Shown: positions 42,946 to 54,764, counted from the first letter of the stretch. The stretch is DNA of 64,000 bases from Jatrophihabitans endophyticus (GCF_900129455.1 NZ_FQVU01000001.1:434001-498000); one strand, 5' to 3'. Program-made: numbers and translations. Notes: generated by a model not told the origin, from the letters alone.

Positions 42946-43961
42946 GTGACGCAGAGCTGACCGCGGAGTGCCGCGAACTGCGGCTCCGTCAGCGCGACGG
43001 ACGTTGCGAGGCACCAGTCCCACCCGTCGTCGCGCCAGCGTCGGACGTCGTCGTAGCGCAGCTGGTCGGCCGCCGGCCACGGCTCGTCCGATGCGGGACG
43101 GCGCAGCACCGCGCCGTCGAGCTCCACGAAGAAGTCGGCGTGGAACGCGCCCGCGTCGTCCGCGTCGCGCAGCTCCAGTCCCAAGGCGACCGGCACGGTC
43201 ACGTCGGCGAGCCCGTGCGACGCGAGCCAGTCTCCCCGCCACGCCGTGTCGCCGTCGGGCTCCGGCTCGTCGGCGTCGGGATCGAACTCCACCACGGGGC
43301 CGGTCCAGCGGAAGGTGTCCTGGGGCAGGTCGACCCCGAACTCGACCGACGTCCACTCCGTGACGCTGCCGAAGTCGTCGTTGCGGTAGGACAGCACGCG
43401 TCCGGTCGCGGCGTCGACGACCAGCTGCAGCGGGTGCGGCTTGTGCCGCGGCGCAGCCAGCTCGAAGGCCCAGGCCGGCCGCCCTAGGAACTCGATCCGC
43501 GTGGCGGGCCCGGTCAATCTCGTGAAGTCGTTGCCCTCCCACCGGCTGGGCATCAGCCGGCCGACGAGGTCGTCGGGCCACCCGCCGGTGTAACCGATCG
43601 ACAGACGGCTCCTGTCGTCGTGGCGAGCCTGCTCACCGCCCGGTGCGACGAGCCACCGGTCGTCCGGCGTCTCGATCAGCCAGGGCTGCCCCGACATTGA
43701 CTCGAGGCGATGCGAGTCGCCCTGGACCGTCAGCCGACCGTGGTTCTCCACCACCGCCAGCCGACCGAGCGTCGGATGCGTCTCGACGTGGTCCCACCAC
43801 ACGTCCTCGTCCTCGACGTCCTCGTCCCCGATGTCGATGTCGTCGTCCAGCTGCGTCGTCTCGCGGACGTGGAACGTGCCACGCATGCCACCGCCGTCGT
43901 CGCCGAAGCCCATGAGCACGATGAGCTCCGGCCACCCGATGGACGCAGCGTCGTCGGCCAT
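42942..43961 (-). CDS. uncharacterised protein with LolA-like (DUF2092-type) region
   Basis: I do not recognise this 339-aa protein with certainty. It has no signal peptide. Residues about 40-60 are very acidic (LDDDIDIGDEDVEDEDVWWD). The middle contains PWLIETPDDRWLVAPGGEQ, then LQLVVDAATGRVLSYRND followed by a beta-strand pattern and DLPQDTFRWTG, reminiscent of LolA/RseB-like beta-sheet proteins. The C-terminal third is hydrophilic with many Trp/Asp. The ATG at 43961 is 2 nt after the ddl stop, so it is co-transcribed with ddl. The stop lies inside palindrome B3. A role near cell-wall synthesis is only a guess from the neighbour. Confidence 0.6.
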   Translation of the reverse strand: MADDAASIGWPELIVLMGFGDDGGGMRGTFHVRETTQLDDDIDIGDEDVEDEDVWWDHVETHPTLGRLAVVENHGRLTVQGDSHRLESMSGQPWLIETPDDRWLVAPGGEQARHDDRSRLSIGYTGGWPDDLVGRLMPSRWEGNDFTRLTGPATRIEFLGRPAWAFELAAPRHKPHPLQLVVDAATGRVLSYRNDDFGSVTEWTSVEFGVDLPQDTFRWTGPVVEFDPDADEPEPDGDTAWRGDWLASHGLADVTVPVALGLELRDADDAGAFHADFFVELDGAVLRRPASDEPWPAADQLRYDDVRRWRDDGWDWCLATSVALTEPQFAALRGQLCVT

Positions 43962-43963
43962 CC

Positions 43964-45037
43964 TCAGGCGGCGCGGCGCAGGGCGGCGGCGATCAACCGG
44001 TCGACGAGGGTCGGGTAGTCGACGCCGGACGCCGCCCACACCCGCGGGAACAGCGAGATCGGGGTGAAGCCGGGCATGGTGTTGACCTCGTTGACGACGA
44101 CGCGCTCGCCGGCGAGGAAGAAGTCGACCCGCGCCAGGCCGGCGCAGTCGAGCGCGGTGAACGCGCGGCACGCCGCGTTGCGGATCTCCGCGGTGAGCTC
44201 GTCCGCAAGCCGGGCCGGGATGTCGAAGTCGCATGCGTCGTCGAGGTACTTGGCGTCGAAGTCGTACCAGTCGTGCCCCGGACGCAGCCGGATCTCGGCC
44301 GGGACGCTCGCGTGGGGGGCCCCGGCGTCGTCCTCGAGCACGCCGCACTCGATCTCCCGCCCGCTGACGGCGGCCTCGACCAACACCTTGTCGTCGTGGC
44401 CGAACGCGGTGGCCACGGCGTCGTCGAGGGCCGCCCAGTCGTCCACGCGGGTGATGCCGACGCTCGACCCCGCCCGCGCGGGCTTGACGAACACCGGCAG
44501 GCCGAGGTGGTGCAGGTCCACCGCCGAGTAGGGCCGGCCACGCCGCAGGACCGCGAACTCGCCGACGTCCAGGCCCGCGGCCCGCAGCAGGATCTTGGTG
44601 AACTCCTTGTCCATGCCGGCGGCGCTCGCGAAGACACCGGGCCCGACGTAGGGCACGCCCGCCATCTCCAGCAGGCCCTGGATGGTGCCGTCCTCGCCGA
44701 AACGACCGTGCAGGACGGGGAAGACGACGTCCACCGACCCCAGCGTCTCGACGGCGGCGCCGGCCTCCAGCGGGACGAGGCGCGGCGCGTCGGGGTCCTG
44801 CGCCAGCACGACGGCGGTGCCCTTGTCGACCTCGGGCAGCGTGCGGCCGGTGATCGCCAGGGTCTCGGCCGACGCGTCGGTGAGCACCCACTTCCCGGCC
44901 GGCGTGATGCCGACGGGAACGACGTCGTAGCGCTCGGGGTCGAGGGCGGCCAGCACGCTTCCGGCCGAGACGACCGAGATCCCGTGCTCGCTGCTGCGCC
45001 CGCCGTACACGACGGCGACCCGGATGCGGCTGCCCAC
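43964..45037 (-). CDS. ddl: D-alanine--D-alanine ligase
   Basis: Ddl joins two D-alanines with ATP for the peptidoglycan stem. The 357-aa ATP-grasp protein has the N-terminal [73 protein letters not shown] and [20 protein letters not shown]. All substrate-loop and metal ligands seem present. The position after gpsA matches ddlA-gpsA (Rv2981c-Rv2982c). The start is at 45037, 73 nt after the gpsA stop; a small hairpin (CACGGC/GCCGTG near 45090-45106) lies in this gap. Confidence 0.95.
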   Translation of the reverse strand: MGSRIRVAVVYGGRSSEHGISVVSAGSVLAALDPERYDVVPVGITPAGKWVLTDASAETLAITGRTLPEVDKGTAVVLAQDPDAPRLVPLEAGAAVETLGSVDVVFPVLHGRFGEDGTIQGLLEMAGVPYVGPGVFASAAGMDKEFTKILLRAAGLDVGEFAVLRRGRPYSAVDLHHLGLPVFVKPARAGSSVGITRVDDWAALDDAVATAFGHDDKVLVEAAVSGREIECGVLEDDAGAPHASVPAEIRLRPGHDWYDFDAKYLDDACDFDIPARLADELTAEIRNAACRAFTALDCAGLARVDFFLAGERVVVNEVNTMPGFTPISLFPRVWAASGVDYPTLVDRLIAAALRRAA

Positions 45038-45110
45038 GAGCAGCGACCCTACCGGCCGGGACGTCGCGGCTCTTGCACGCCGCGCGACACGGCAGCGCGC
45101 CGTGGTCGGC

Positions 45111-46112
45111 TCAGCTCTCGGACTTCATCGAGCGTGACATCAGCAGCTCGAGCATCTGGGCCGGGGTCAGCCCGCGGAAGCAGACCGCCTCGACGGCGGC
45201 GGTGATGGGGACGTCGATGTCGTGGTGGCGCGCGAGCTCGAGCACCCCGCGGCACGACTTCACGCCCTCGGCCACCTGCCCGTGCGTGGCCTCCTGGGCC
45301 TGGTCGAGCGACTCCCCGCGACCGAGCCGTTCGCCGAACGAGCGGTTGCGCGACAGCGGCGAGTTGCACGTCGCGACGAGGTCGCCGAGGCCGGCCAGCC
45401 CCGCGAACGTCACCGGGTCGGCGCCGAGCCGTTCACCGAGACGCGCCGTCTCGGCCAGGCCCCGGGTGATGATCGAGGCGAGCGTGTTGTCGCCGAAGCG
45501 CATGCCCTGGGCGATGCCGCACGCGAGCGCGATGACGTTCTTGACCGCGCCGCCGAGCTCGCACCCGATGACGTCGGTGTTCGTGTACGGCCGGAAGTAG
45601 GGCGTGCCGCACAGCTTCTGCACCTCGATCGCCCGGGTGTCGTCCGCGCAGGCGACGACCGTCGCGGTGGGGTGCCGCTGGGCGATCTCGAGGGCCAGGT
45701 TGGGTCCGCTCACGACCGCGACCCGGTCGGCCGGCACCCCCGCGACCTCGACGATCACCTCGCTCATGCGCTTGGTCGAGCCGAGCTCGACCCCCTTCAT
45801 CAGGCTGACGAGGGTCGCGTCCGCCGGCAGGTCCGCCGCCCACACCGCGAGGTTCTCGCGCAGGGTCTGCGAGGGGATGGCGATGGCGACCAGGTCGGCG
45901 TCACGGACGGCCGCGACGGGGTCGTGGGTGGCGACGAGCTCGGCCGGCAGCTCGACCCCGGGCAGGTAGTCCTCGTTGCGGTGCTCGGCGTTGATGCGGG
46001 TCGCGAGCTCGTCGCGGCGCGCCCAGAGCGTGACGTCGTTGCCGGCGTCGACCAGCACCTTGGCGAACGCTGTCCCCCAGGATCCGGCCCCGAGGACGGC
46101 GGCGCGGGTCAT
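45111..46112 (-). CDS. gpsA: glycerol-3-phosphate dehydrogenase [NAD(P)+]
   Basis: GpsA reduces dihydroxyacetone phosphate to sn-glycerol-3-phosphate for phospholipid synthesis. The 333-aa protein has the dinucleotide motif [17 protein letters not shown] (about 4-20), [28 protein letters not shown], the catalytic lysine in [20 protein letters not shown], and [13 protein letters not shown]. The ATG at 46112 overlaps the acyltransferase stop by 4 bp: substrate maker and acyltransferase of the same pathway are coupled. Confidence 0.96.
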   Translation of the reverse strand: MTRAAVLGAGSWGTAFAKVLVDAGNDVTLWARRDELATRINAEHRNEDYLPGVELPAELVATHDPVAAVRDADLVAIAIPSQTLRENLAVWAADLPADATLVSLMKGVELGSTKRMSEVIVEVAGVPADRVAVVSGPNLALEIAQRHPTATVVACADDTRAIEVQKLCGTPYFRPYTNTDVIGCELGGAVKNVIALACGIAQGMRFGDNTLASIITRGLAETARLGERLGADPVTFAGLAGLGDLVATCNSPLSRNRSFGERLGRGESLDQAQEATHGQVAEGVKSCRGVLELARHHDIDVPITAAVEAVCFRGLTPAQMLELLMSRSMKSES

Positions 46113-46873
46113 GCCACGTCGCCGCGACTCTCGCCGGCGCGCGTCCAGTGGAACAGCTCGCCGTCGGGCGCGGGACGGTCACGCAGCTCGGCGACGTCGA
46201 CGCGCAGCCGCCGCATGATGACGTCGGTGATCTCGCGCAGCACCCGCGGCGTCGGCTCCTCCCCGCGGAAGTCGCCGAGGTCGATCGGCTCCCCGACGGA
46301 CAAGACGTGCTTCGGCCGCGGGAAGAGCTTGATCTTCTTGTGGTACAGGTCGACCTGCTCCTGGACGCCCCACTGGGCGACGGGGACCACGGGCACGTCG
46401 GGCGCGAGCATCGCCAGCCGCGCGGCACCGGCCTTGCCGGCCATCGGCCACCCGTCCGGGTCGCGGGTGACCGTGCCCTCCGGATGCAGCACGATGACCT
46501 TGCCCTCGTTCAGCGCCCGGGTCGCGGCCGCGAGCGACTGCCGCGCATCGGTCGTGCCGCGGCGAACCGGGATGTGGCCCATGATCCGCATGCCCCACCC
46601 GACGGCGGGCACCGCGAAGATCGACTCCTTGGCCAGGAAGCGCGGCACCCGGCCCGCGTCCAGCACGAACTTCGAGACCAGGAAGGGATCGACGTGCGAG
46701 ACGTGGTTGACGACGACGATGACCGGCCCCTGCTTGGGCAGCCGGTCGATGTGCCGGTAGCGCAACCGGAACAGCGCCGAGACCGGGTAGTAGAGCACGA
46801 GCCACACGAAACGCCAGCCCGGGCCCATCGGCTCCCCGTGGCCGGGTCCGCGTCGCTTCTCCAGCTTCGGCAC
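46109..46873 (-). CDS. 1-acyl-sn-glycerol-3-phosphate acyltransferase (PlsC-like)
   Basis: PlsC-type enzymes acylate lysophosphatidic acid at the membrane. The 254-aa protein has a hydrophobic N-terminal helix ([18 protein letters not shown]), the catalytic NHVSHVDP (about 56-63; NHxxxxD box), [12 protein letters not shown], the substrate motif [13 protein letters not shown] (about 128-140) and [10 protein letters not shown]. The GTG at 46873 has AAGGAG on the minus strand about 10 nt upstream. It leads gpsA-ddl and is divergent from cofC. It could also be a monoacyltransferase for other lipids; LPA acylation is favoured by the gpsA coupling. Confidence 0.88.
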   Translation of the reverse strand: MPKLEKRRGPGHGEPMGPGWRFVWLVLYYPVSALFRLRYRHIDRLPKQGPVIVVVNHVSHVDPFLVSKFVLDAGRVPRFLAKESIFAVPAVGWGMRIMGHIPVRRGTTDARQSLAAATRALNEGKVIVLHPEGTVTRDPDGWPMAGKAGAARLAMLAPDVPVVPVAQWGVQEQVDLYHKKIKLFPRPKHVLSVGEPIDLGDFRGEEPTPRVLREITDVIMRRLRVDVAELRDRPAPDGELFHWTRAGESRGDVA

Positions 46874-46960
46874 TGACCACCCTCTCCTTCGTTCGCGGTG
46901 CCGCCGTACGTCCGTGTCGGTCCGCGTCTTCGCCGTGCAGTCTGCCCCATGGCAGTTCGT

Positions 46961-46975
46961 ATGCTCGTAACCATG
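46961..46975 (+). promoter_or_regulatory. -10 element for a leaderless cofC transcript
   Basis: TATGCT (around 46960-46966) ends 6-7 nt before the cofC ATG at 46973, with no ribosome site between; transcription probably begins at or next to the ATG. Confidence 0.4.
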
Positions 46976-47689
46976 CGCTGGACGGTTGTCATCCCGGCGA
47001 AGTCACTCCCGGCGGCGAAGTCGCGGCTCGCCCCGATGAGCGTCGACGCCGCCGCGCACCGGCGACTGGTCGAGGCGATCCGCGCCGACACCGTGGCGGC
47101 GGCCGCGGCGGCCGACGGCGTGGCCCGCGTGCTGCTCGTGACCGACCGCGACGTCACCGCCGCGGCGGGCGCGCCGGACCGGCCCGGCGGGGTCGGCGAG
47201 CGCCTGGTGCAGACCCGTCCGGGCCTGAACGGCGCGGTGCGCGACGCCGCCGAGCACGCGGCGGAACGCTGGCCCGACGACGGCCTGGCCGTGCTCGTCG
47301 GCGATCTGCCCGCACTGCGCCCCGAGGAGCTCGCCGAGGTGCTGGCCACCGCCGGCGCCGGGACCGGATTCGTCCCCGACGCCGACGGGGTCGGCACCAC
47401 GCTGCTCACCGCGGCGCCGGGGCACCCGCTGCGACCGGAGTTCGGTGGGGGCTCGGCCGCCCGCCACGCCCGCCACGCCCGGCCGCTCGTCGCCGGTCCG
47501 GGCCTGCGGCGCGACGTCGACACCGCGGCCGACCTCCGCGGCGCGGCGACAGACCTCGGCGTCGGGCCGGCCACCGCCGCGGTCCTCGACGCCACCGACA
47601 CCACCGCTGCCGGCACCACTGCCGGCCCCGTCTCGACCGACACCGACGTCACGGTCCGTTCAACTTGTCTTGGCATGATCGGCGAATGA
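46973..47689 (+). CDS. cofC: phospholactate/PEP guanylyltransferase (CofC/FbiD), F420 biosynthesis
   Basis: CofC/FbiD activates 2-phospholactate (archaea) or phosphoenolpyruvate (mycobacteria) with GTP, the first committed step of coenzyme F420 synthesis. The 238-aa protein begins [20 protein letters not shown], the nucleotide-binding signature, and has [30 protein letters not shown] and [13 protein letters not shown]. The C-terminus is Thr/Ala-rich. The ATG at 46973 is preferred over an upstream frame start (46898) lying in the divergent promoter. Its stop overlaps the ppk ATG by 4 bp, as in the conserved Rv2983-ppk order. fbiA/fbiB are not in the window. Confidence 0.88.
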   Translation: MRWTVVIPAKSLPAAKSRLAPMSVDAAAHRRLVEAIRADTVAAAAAADGVARVLLVTDRDVTAAAGAPDRPGGVGERLVQTRPGLNGAVRDAAEHAAERWPDDGLAVLVGDLPALRPEELAEVLATAGAGTGFVPDADGVGTTLLTAAPGHPLRPEFGGGSAARHARHARPLVAGPGLRRDVDTAADLRGAATDLGVGPATAAVLDATDTTAAGTTAGPVSTDTDVTVRSTCLGMIGE

Positions 47690-49830
47690 CCACGGAGTCC
47701 GCACTGCCCAGCGCCGTCGCCGCCCTCGACCCGACGGACGCGGTCCCCGACGGCGACATGGACGCCGAGGTCACGCACGTCGACGACCTGCCCGACGACC
47801 GCTTCAGCAACCGCGAGCTGTCCTGGCTCGCCTTCAACGCCCGCGTGCTCGCCCTCGCCGAGGACGACGCGCAACCGCTGCTGGAGCGGCTGAAGTTCCT
47901 CGCCATCTTCGCCAGCAACCTCGACGAGTTCTACATGGTGCGCGTCGCCGGGCTGAAGCGACGGTCGGACATGGGGTTGCAGGTGCAGTCGGCCGACGGG
48001 CTGTCCCCCCGCCTCGTCCTCGCCGCGCTCGCCGACCGGACGCGCGAGCTCGTCGAGCGCCACGCCCGCTGCTTCCGCGACGAGGTCACGCCGCGACTCG
48101 AGGCCGAGGGCATCCACGTCCGCCGCTGGGACGACCTCGACGACGAGGAACGCGGCCGGTTGGCCGAGTACTTCCAGGCGAAGGTCTTCCCCGTGCTGAC
48201 CCCGCTCGCGGTCGACCCGTCCCACCCGTTCCCCTACATCTCCGGCCTGTCGCTCAACCTCGCCGTGCTCGTGCGCGACCCCGACGAGCAGGTGCAGCGC
48301 TTCGCGCGGGTCAAGGTGCCCAACAACGTCCCGCGCTTCGTGGTGGTGTCCCAGAGTGCCGTCGAGGCGGAGTACCTGCCGCTGGAGGACCTCATCGCGG
48401 CGCACCTGTCGATGCTCTTCCCCGGGATGGAGGTCGTCGAGCACCACGTCTTCCGGGTCACCCGCAACGCCGACTTCGAGGTCGAGGAGGATCGCGACGA
48501 GGACCTTCTGCAGGCCCTCGAACGCGAGCTCGTCCGCCGGCGTTTCGGCCCCGCCGTCCGGCTCGAGGTCACCGACGACATCGACGACGAGGTCGTCGAC
48601 CTGCTCGCCAGCGAGATCGACGTCGATCGCGACGACGTGATCCGCGTCCCCGGCCTGCTCGACCTCGGATCGCTGCACCAGATCTACGACATCGACCGAC
48701 CCAACCTCAAGGAGCGGCCGTTCGTCCCGACGACGAATCCGCGCTTCGCCGAGGGCGAGACGCCGAAGTCGGTCTTCGCGACCCTGCGCGACGGCGACGT
48801 GCTGGTCCACCATCCCTACGAGTCCTTCGCGACCAGCACGCAACGCTTCATCGAACAGGCCGCCGCCGATCCGCGCGTCCTCGCCATCAAGCAGACGCTG
48901 TACCGCACCTCCGGCGACTCCCCCGTCGTCGACGCGCTCATCGACGCCGCCGAGGCGGGCAAGCAGGTCGTGGCGCTGGTGGAGATCAAGGCGCGCTTCG
49001 ACGAGCAGGCCAACATCAAGTGGGCCAGGGCGCTCGAACGTGCGGGCTGCCACGTCGTGTACGGCTTCGTCGGGCTGAAGACCCACTGCAAGACCGCGCT
49101 GGTGGTGCGCCAGGAGGGCAACCAGATCCGCCGCTACGCGCACGTCGGCACCGGCAACTACAACCCCAAGACCGCGCGGATGTACGAGGACCTCGGGCTG
49201 TTCACCGCCGATCCCGACGTCTGTGCCGACCTCACCGACCTGTTCAACGTGCTCACCGGCTACTCCCGCCAGACCGACTACCGGTCGCTGCTCGTCGCGC
49301 CGCAGGGCATCCGTGCCGGCCTCATCGAGCGCATCGAGCGCGAGATCGAGCACGCGAAGGCGGGCAAGGACGCGCTGATCCGCTTCAAGACGAACCATCT
49401 CGTCGACGAGCAGACGATCGACGCGCTGTACCGCGCATCCCGCGCGGGGGTGCGGGTCGAACTGCTCGTCCGCACCTTCTGCACCATCCGCGCCGGCGTC
49501 CCCGGCCTCTCGGACAACATCCGGACCCGCTCGATCCTGGGCCGGTTCCTGGAGCACTCGCGCATCTACTACTTCGGCGGTGACGGGTCACCCGAGTACT
49601 GGATGGGGTCCGCCGACCTGATGCACCGCAACCTCGACCGCCGCGTCGAGGTGCTGTGCCAGGTCGCCGACCGCAGCGCCCGGGCGCACCTGCAGAGCTG
49701 TCTGGACGCCGCGTTCGACGAGAACACCGCGGCCTGGGACCTGCAGCCCGACGGCAGCTGGAAGCACTCCGCCACCGGCCGCGACTTCCAGGAGCTGCTG
49801 ACCAAGCGGCTCGCCGACCGCGGCGAGTGA
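47686..49830 (+). CDS. ppk: polyphosphate kinase 1
   Basis: PPK1 polymerises the gamma-phosphate of ATP into inorganic polyphosphate. The 714-aa protein has the N domain [35 protein letters not shown], the head domain, and two PLD-like C-terminal domains. These carry the autophosphorylated histidine in [16 protein letters not shown] and a second histidine in [18 protein letters not shown] variable acidic N-terminal extension (about 40 residues) precedes the conserved start. The ATG at 47686 overlaps the cofC stop. mutT1, 3 nt downstream of its stop, completes a cofC-ppk-mutT1 unit. Confidence 0.97.
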   Translation: MTTESALPSAVAALDPTDAVPDGDMDAEVTHVDDLPDDRFSNRELSWLAFNARVLALAEDDAQPLLERLKFLAIFASNLDEFYMVRVAGLKRRSDMGLQVQSADGLSPRLVLAALADRTRELVERHARCFRDEVTPRLEAEGIHVRRWDDLDDEERGRLAEYFQAKVFPVLTPLAVDPSHPFPYISGLSLNLAVLVRDPDEQVQRFARVKVPNNVPRFVVVSQSAVEAEYLPLEDLIAAHLSMLFPGMEVVEHHVFRVTRNADFEVEEDRDEDLLQALERELVRRRFGPAVRLEVTDDIDDEVVDLLASEIDVDRDDVIRVPGLLDLGSLHQIYDIDRPNLKERPFVPTTNPRFAEGETPKSVFATLRDGDVLVHHPYESFATSTQRFIEQAAADPRVLAIKQTLYRTSGDSPVVDALIDAAEAGKQVVALVEIKARFDEQANIKWARALERAGCHVVYGFVGLKTHCKTALVVRQEGNQIRRYAHVGTGNYNPKTARMYEDLGLFTADPDVCADLTDLFNVLTGYSRQTDYRSLLVAPQGIRAGLIERIEREIEHAKAGKDALIRFKTNHLVDEQTIDALYRASRAGVRVELLVRTFCTIRAGVPGLSDNIRTRSILGRFLEHSRIYYFGGDGSPEYWMGSADLMHRNLDRRVEVLCQVADRSARAHLQSCLDAAFDENTAAWDLQPDGSWKHSATGRDFQELLTKRLADRGE

Positions 49831-49832
49831 CG

Positions 49833-50726
49833 ATGGCCTCCGACGTGGTCCGGGCCGCCGGCGGCGTCGTCTGGCGGGTCCGCGACGGGCAGGTCGAGCT
49901 CGCCGTCGTGCACCGACCTCGCTACGACGACTGGTCGCTGCCCAAGGGCAAGCTCGAACGGGGCGAGAGCGAGCTCGCGGCCGCCGTGCGCGAGGTGGGC
50001 GAGGAGCTCGGTTCGACCGTCGCGGTGTCGCGGCGGCTGACGCGCGTCGAGTACACCTACGGCGAGGTCGCCGACGCCGCCGGCGCGACGAGCAAGACCG
50101 TCGCCTATTGGGTCATGCGCCACGTCGACGGCACCTTCACGCCGTCGGACGAGGTCGACGCCGTGCAGTGGCTCGCCCCCAAGGCCGCGGCGGCGCAGCT
50201 GAGCTACGAGGTCGAGCGCCGGGTGCTCGACGAGTACGACGCGACGCCGTTGCCCGACTCGACGGTGGTGCTCGTCCGGCACGCCAAGGCGGGCAAGCGC
50301 AGCGAGTGGCGGGGCGACGACGCGCAGCGCCCGCTCGACGCCACGGGGGTCGAGCAGGCCGGGCGGCTCGTCGAGTTCCTCACCCGGTTCGTGCCCGACC
50401 GCGTGCTCTCGGCCGACCCCGTCCGCTGCGTGCAGACGGTGACCCCGCTGGCCGAGGCTCTCGGCGTGCAGGTGGCGGTCGACCCCGCGTTCTCCGACGA
50501 CGACTTCGCCGCCGCGCCGATCGCGGCCGAACACGCCCTGCTCGCCCTGGCCCGGCCCGGACGGGTCACCGTCGTCTGCAGCCAGGGGTCCGCGATCCCC
50601 GGCCTGCTCGCCGCCGTGGCACCGTGGCTCGGCGACGTCGAGACCAAGAAGGGCGCCGCCTGGGTGCTCTCGACCGTCGACGGGGTCGTCTCGGCCGCGG
50701 ACTACTACCCGCACGCGTCGCGCTGA
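49833..50726 (+). CDS. mutT1: NUDIX hydrolase fused to histidine phosphatase (MutT1 type)
   Basis: The 297-aa protein has an N-terminal NUDIX domain with the box GKLERGESELAAAVREVGEELG (about 35-56 in all; matches Gx5Ex7REUxEExGU) and a C-terminal histidine-phosphatase domain starting VVLVRHAKAGKRSEW (RH motif near 150). Mycobacterial MutT1 of the same layout converts 8-oxo-(d)GTP to the diphosphate and hydrolyses Ap4A (established); the same is expected here. The start ATG at 49833 is 2 nt after the ppk stop. It converges on hupB across a strong terminator. Confidence 0.93.
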   Translation: MASDVVRAAGGVVWRVRDGQVELAVVHRPRYDDWSLPKGKLERGESELAAAVREVGEELGSTVAVSRRLTRVEYTYGEVADAAGATSKTVAYWVMRHVDGTFTPSDEVDAVQWLAPKAAAAQLSYEVERRVLDEYDATPLPDSTVVLVRHAKAGKRSEWRGDDAQRPLDATGVEQAGRLVEFLTRFVPDRVLSADPVRCVQTVTPLAEALGVQVAVDPAFSDDDFAAAPIAAEHALLALARPGRVTVVCSQGSAIPGLLAAVAPWLGDVETKKGAAWVLSTVDGVVSAADYYPHASR

Positions 50727-50759
50727 GCGGCATCGCACCGACGCTCGGCGGGGACGGCC

Positions 50760-50804
50760 GAGGGCGTCCGATCCCGACCTGATCGGCCGCGGTCGGACGC
50801 CCTC
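50760..50804. terminator. bidirectional terminator between mutT1 and hupB
   Basis: Perfect 12-bp arms GAGGGCGTCCGA (50760-50771) and TCGGACGCCCTC (50793-50804) around a 21-nt loop, lying between convergent stops. Confidence 0.8.
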
Positions 50805-50826
50805 GTCGTAGTGGCGGTGCGCGTCG

Positions 50827-51810
<984 letters not shown>

Positions 51811-51921
51811 TAGTCCTCCCGGGGACCGGTTCGCTCGACCAATCGTGGTCTCGTCCGATCGTCACGCTAGGCCGTCAGGGCGCGTCGAACAACGCGAACC
51901 GCCTGTCTCACAAGGAAAAGG

Positions 51922-52515
51922 TCAGACCTTCGCCGTCGGGAGCCATCGGCTGCGCCGCGTCTCGAACGCGTCGACGGCGTCGGTGTGCCGCAGTGTGAGC
52001 CCGATGTCGTCGAGGCCCTCCAGCAACCGCCAGCGCGAGTAGTCGTCCAGCTCGAAGTCGTGGATCTCGCCCGCCCAGCGGACGTTGCGCTCGACGAGGT
52101 CGACGGTCACCTCGGTGGTCGGGTCCTCCTCGATGTCGTCCCACAACCGCTGCACGATTTTCTCCGGCAGCTGCACGGTGAGCAGACCCGCCTTGAGCGA
52201 GTTGCCGCGGAAGATGTCGGCGAAGCGCGGTGAGATGACGACCTTGAAGCCGTAGTCGTTGAGGGCCCAAACCGCGTGCTCGCGTGAGCTGCCGGTGCCG
52301 AAGTCGGGCCCCGCGACCAGGATTGTGGCGCCGTCGTAGCGCGACTGGTTCAGCACGAAGTCCGGCTCGTTCGTGCGCCAGGCGTGGAACAGGCCGTCCT
52401 CGAAACCGGTGCGGGTCACGCGCTTGAGGTAGACGGCCGGGATGATCTGGTCGGTGTCGACGTTGCTGCGGCGCAGTGGCACGGCGGTACCGGTGTGGAC
52501 GGTGAAGGTGTCCAT
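51922..52515 (-). CDS. leuD: 3-isopropylmalate dehydratase small subunit
   Basis: LeuD with LeuC isomerises 2-isopropylmalate to 3-isopropylmalate in leucine synthesis. The 197-aa swivelling-domain protein has [39 protein letters not shown] and [18 protein letters not shown]. The ATG at 52515 follows leuC by 29 nt; an extended upstream frame is leuC out of frame. Order leuC-leuD with the IclR regulator divergent is conserved in actinobacteria. Confidence 0.96.
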   Translation of the reverse strand: MDTFTVHTGTAVPLRRSNVDTDQIIPAVYLKRVTRTGFEDGLFHAWRTNEPDFVLNQSRYDGATILVAGPDFGTGSSREHAVWALNDYGFKVVISPRFADIFRGNSLKAGLLTVQLPEKIVQRLWDDIEEDPTTEVTVDLVERNVRWAGEIHDFELDDYSRWRLLEGLDDIGLTLRHTDAVDAFETRRSRWLPTAKV

Positions 52516-52544
52516 TGCTGGTCCTCGTCTCGGGTCGTCGGTGG

Positions 52545-53957
52545 CTAGAGGTCGGCCGGACTGGCGAGGTGGCCGGTGACGGCGGTCGCGGCCGCGACGA
52601 GCGGCGACACGAGGTGCGTCCGGCCGCCCTTGCCCTGCCGCCCCTCGAAGTTGCGGTTGGACGTGGAGGCGCTGCGCTCCCCCGGTGCGAGCTGGTCGGG
52701 GTTCATGCCCAGACACATCGAGCAGCCGGCCTGCCGCCAATCCGCCCCGGCCGCGACGAAGATCTTGTCGAGCCCCTCGTCCTCGGCCTGCCTGCGGACC
52801 CGCACCGACCCGGGGACCACGAGTACCCGCACGCCGTCGGCGACGCGGCGGCCGTCGAGAATTTTCGCAGCTGCGCGCAAATCCTCGATCCGACCGTTGG
52901 TGCACGACCCGACGAACACGGTGTCGACCGCGATGTCGCGCAGCGGCGTGCCCGCGGTCAGCCCCATGTAGGCGAGCGCCTTCTCGGCCGCCTGGCGGTC
53001 GTCGTCGTTCTCGAAGCTCCGCGGGTCGGGCACGTTCGCCGACAACGGCGCGCCCTGACCCGGGTTCGTCCCCCAGGTGACGAACGGCGTGATGTCGGCG
53101 GCGTCGAGCACGATCTCGGCGTCGAACTCGGCGTCGTCGTCGGTACGCAGGCTGCGCCAGTACTCGACGGCGGCGTCCCAGTCTGCCCCCTTCGGGGCGT
53201 GGTCGCGGTCCTTCACGTACGCGAAGGTCGTCTCGTCCGGGGCGATCATGCCGCAGCGCGCACCCCACTCGATGCTCATGTTGCAGACCGTCATGCGGCC
53301 TTCCATGGTCATGCCCTCGAACGTGGAGCCGCGGTACTCGACCATGTAGCCCTGGCCGCCGCCGGTGCCGGTGCGGGCGATGACGGCGAGGATGACGTCC
53401 TTGGGCGTGACGCCGTCGGCGAGCTCGCCGTTCACGGTGACGGCCATCGTCCTGGGACGATCCATGGGCAGCGTCTGCGTGGCGAGGACGTGCTCGACCT
53501 GACTGGTGCCGATGCCGAACGCGATGGCGCCGAACGCACCATGCGTGGACGTGTGCGAGTCGCCGCAGACCATCGTCATGCCCGGCTGGGTGATGCCCAG
53601 CTGCGGCCCGATGACGTGGACGATGCCCTGCTCGGCGTCGCCCATCGGGTAGATGCGCACGCCGAACTCTTCGCAGTTGTGCCGCAGCGTCTCGATCTGC
53701 GTGCGGCTCACCTCGTCGGCGATGGCCTGCGTGCCGACCAGGGGCAGGGTGTAGTCGGTGGGAGTGTTGTGATCCTCGGTCGCCAGCGTGAGGTCGGGTC
53801 GGCGCACCGGCCGTCCGGCGAGGCGCAGCCCCTCGAACGCCTGCGGGCTGGTGACCTCGTGGATGAGGTGCATGTCGATGTAGAGCAGATCGGGCTCGCC
53901 CGGGGCCGAGCGGACCACGTGACTGTCCCAGACCTTCTCCGCGAGCGTCTTGCCCAT
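52545..53957 (-). CDS. leuC: 3-isopropylmalate dehydratase large subunit
   Basis: The 470-aa aconitase-superfamily protein binds a 4Fe-4S cluster through cysteines in [14 protein letters not shown] and [11 protein letters not shown]. It also has [22 protein letters not shown] and the N-terminal [12 protein letters not shown]. The ATG at 53957 has GGAGG 5 nt upstream. The 54-bp gap to the divergent IclR gene contains overlapping promoters and an inverted repeat, so leuCD is expected to be under IclR (NdgR/LtbR) control. Confidence 0.97.
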   Translation of the reverse strand: MGKTLAEKVWDSHVVRSAPGEPDLLYIDMHLIHEVTSPQAFEGLRLAGRPVRRPDLTLATEDHNTPTDYTLPLVGTQAIADEVSRTQIETLRHNCEEFGVRIYPMGDAEQGIVHVIGPQLGITQPGMTMVCGDSHTSTHGAFGAIAFGIGTSQVEHVLATQTLPMDRPRTMAVTVNGELADGVTPKDVILAVIARTGTGGGQGYMVEYRGSTFEGMTMEGRMTVCNMSIEWGARCGMIAPDETTFAYVKDRDHAPKGADWDAAVEYWRSLRTDDDAEFDAEIVLDAADITPFVTWGTNPGQGAPLSANVPDPRSFENDDDRQAAEKALAYMGLTAGTPLRDIAVDTVFVGSCTNGRIEDLRAAAKILDGRRVADGVRVLVVPGSVRVRRQAEDEGLDKIFVAAGADWRQAGCSMCLGMNPDQLAPGERSASTSNRNFEGRQGKGGRTHLVSPLVAAATAVTGHLASPADL

Positions 53958-53976
53958 GTCGACCTCCGAGGTGCGC

Positions 53977-54005
53977 TTGCGTCTCATTATTCGAGACAAT
54001 AGTAT
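53977..54005 (+). promoter_or_regulatory. promoter of the IclR gene with operator in the -35/-10 spacer
   Basis: -35 TTGCGT (53977-53982), 17-bp spacer, -10 TAGTAT (54000-54005), then 6 nt to the GTG at 54012, so the transcript is probably leaderless. The inverted repeat GTCTC-n7-GAGAC (53981-53997) fills the spacer. On the other strand TATTGT (rc of 53997-54002) could be the leuC -10 with TTAGGC 18 bp upstream, so one operator would cover both promoters. Confidence 0.55.
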
Positions 54006-54011
54006 CGCTGT

Positions 54012-54737
54012 GTGGGACAGCCTAACAGTGATCCGGTGCAGAGCGGTATCGGTGTCGTCGACAAGGCGGTCGGCATCCTGGCCTCGGTGGCCGACGCCCC
54101 GCGTGCGCTCGCCGAGCTCGTCGACGTCACCGGGGTGCCCCGCGCCACCGCGCACCGGCTCGCCGTCGCGCTCGAGGCGCATCGCCTGCTCGCGCGCGAC
54201 ACCGAGGGCCGCTTCGTGCTCGGCCCGCGGGTCGGCGAGCTCGCCGCGGCCCTGCCCGATCCGGTCGTGTCCGCCGCGGCGCCCGTCCTCGCCTGGCTGC
54301 GTGACGAGTGCGGCGAGAGCACGCAGCTCTACCGGCGCGACGGCGCGGAGCGAGTCTGCGTCGCCGCGGCCGAACGCAGCTCGGGCCTGCGCACCACCGT
54401 GCCCGTCGGCAGCCGGCTGCCGCTCACCGCGGGCTCGGGTGCCCAGGTGCTGTGCGCCTGGGCCGACCCCGCGTCGCTCGCGGGCGTGCTCGACCTGGCC
54501 GAGTTCACGCCGCGGGCGCTGGCCGACGTGCGCCGCCGCGGGTGGGCGCAGTCGGTGGGGCAGCGCGAGGCCGGCGTCGCCTCCGTCTCGGCCCCGGTGC
54601 TCTCGGCGGACGGCGAACTGCTCGCCGCCATCTCGACCTCCGGCCCGATCGAGCGGCTCGGCCGCTCCCCCGGTCAGCGGCTCGGGCCGCTGCTCACCGC
54701 CGGGGCCCGTCGCATCACCCTCGCGCTCGCCGGTTGA
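54012..54737 (+). CDS. ndgR: IclR-family regulator of leucine genes (NdgR/LtbR type)
   Basis: The 241-aa protein has an N-terminal winged helix (about 12-75: [20 protein letters not shown], then [30 protein letters not shown]) and an IclR effector domain with [21 protein letters not shown] and [17 protein letters not shown]. Divergent placement from leuC is the hallmark of NdgR/LtbR, which controls branched-chain amino acid genes in Streptomyces and Corynebacterium (established). Start: GTG 54012, apparently leaderless. Its 3' end converges on the AbiEi/DUF559-like gene through repeat C1. Confidence 0.87.
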   Translation: MGQPNSDPVQSGIGVVDKAVGILASVADAPRALAELVDVTGVPRATAHRLAVALEAHRLLARDTEGRFVLGPRVGELAAALPDPVVSAAAPVLAWLRDECGESTQLYRRDGAERVCVAAAERSSGLRTTVPVGSRLPLTAGSGAQVLCAWADPASLAGVLDLAEFTPRALADVRRRGWAQSVGQREAGVASVSAPVLSADGELLAAISTSGPIERLGRSPGQRLGPLLTAGARRITLALAG

Positions 54738-54764
54738 CCACCTCCCACCCCGTCCCCATTCCGC

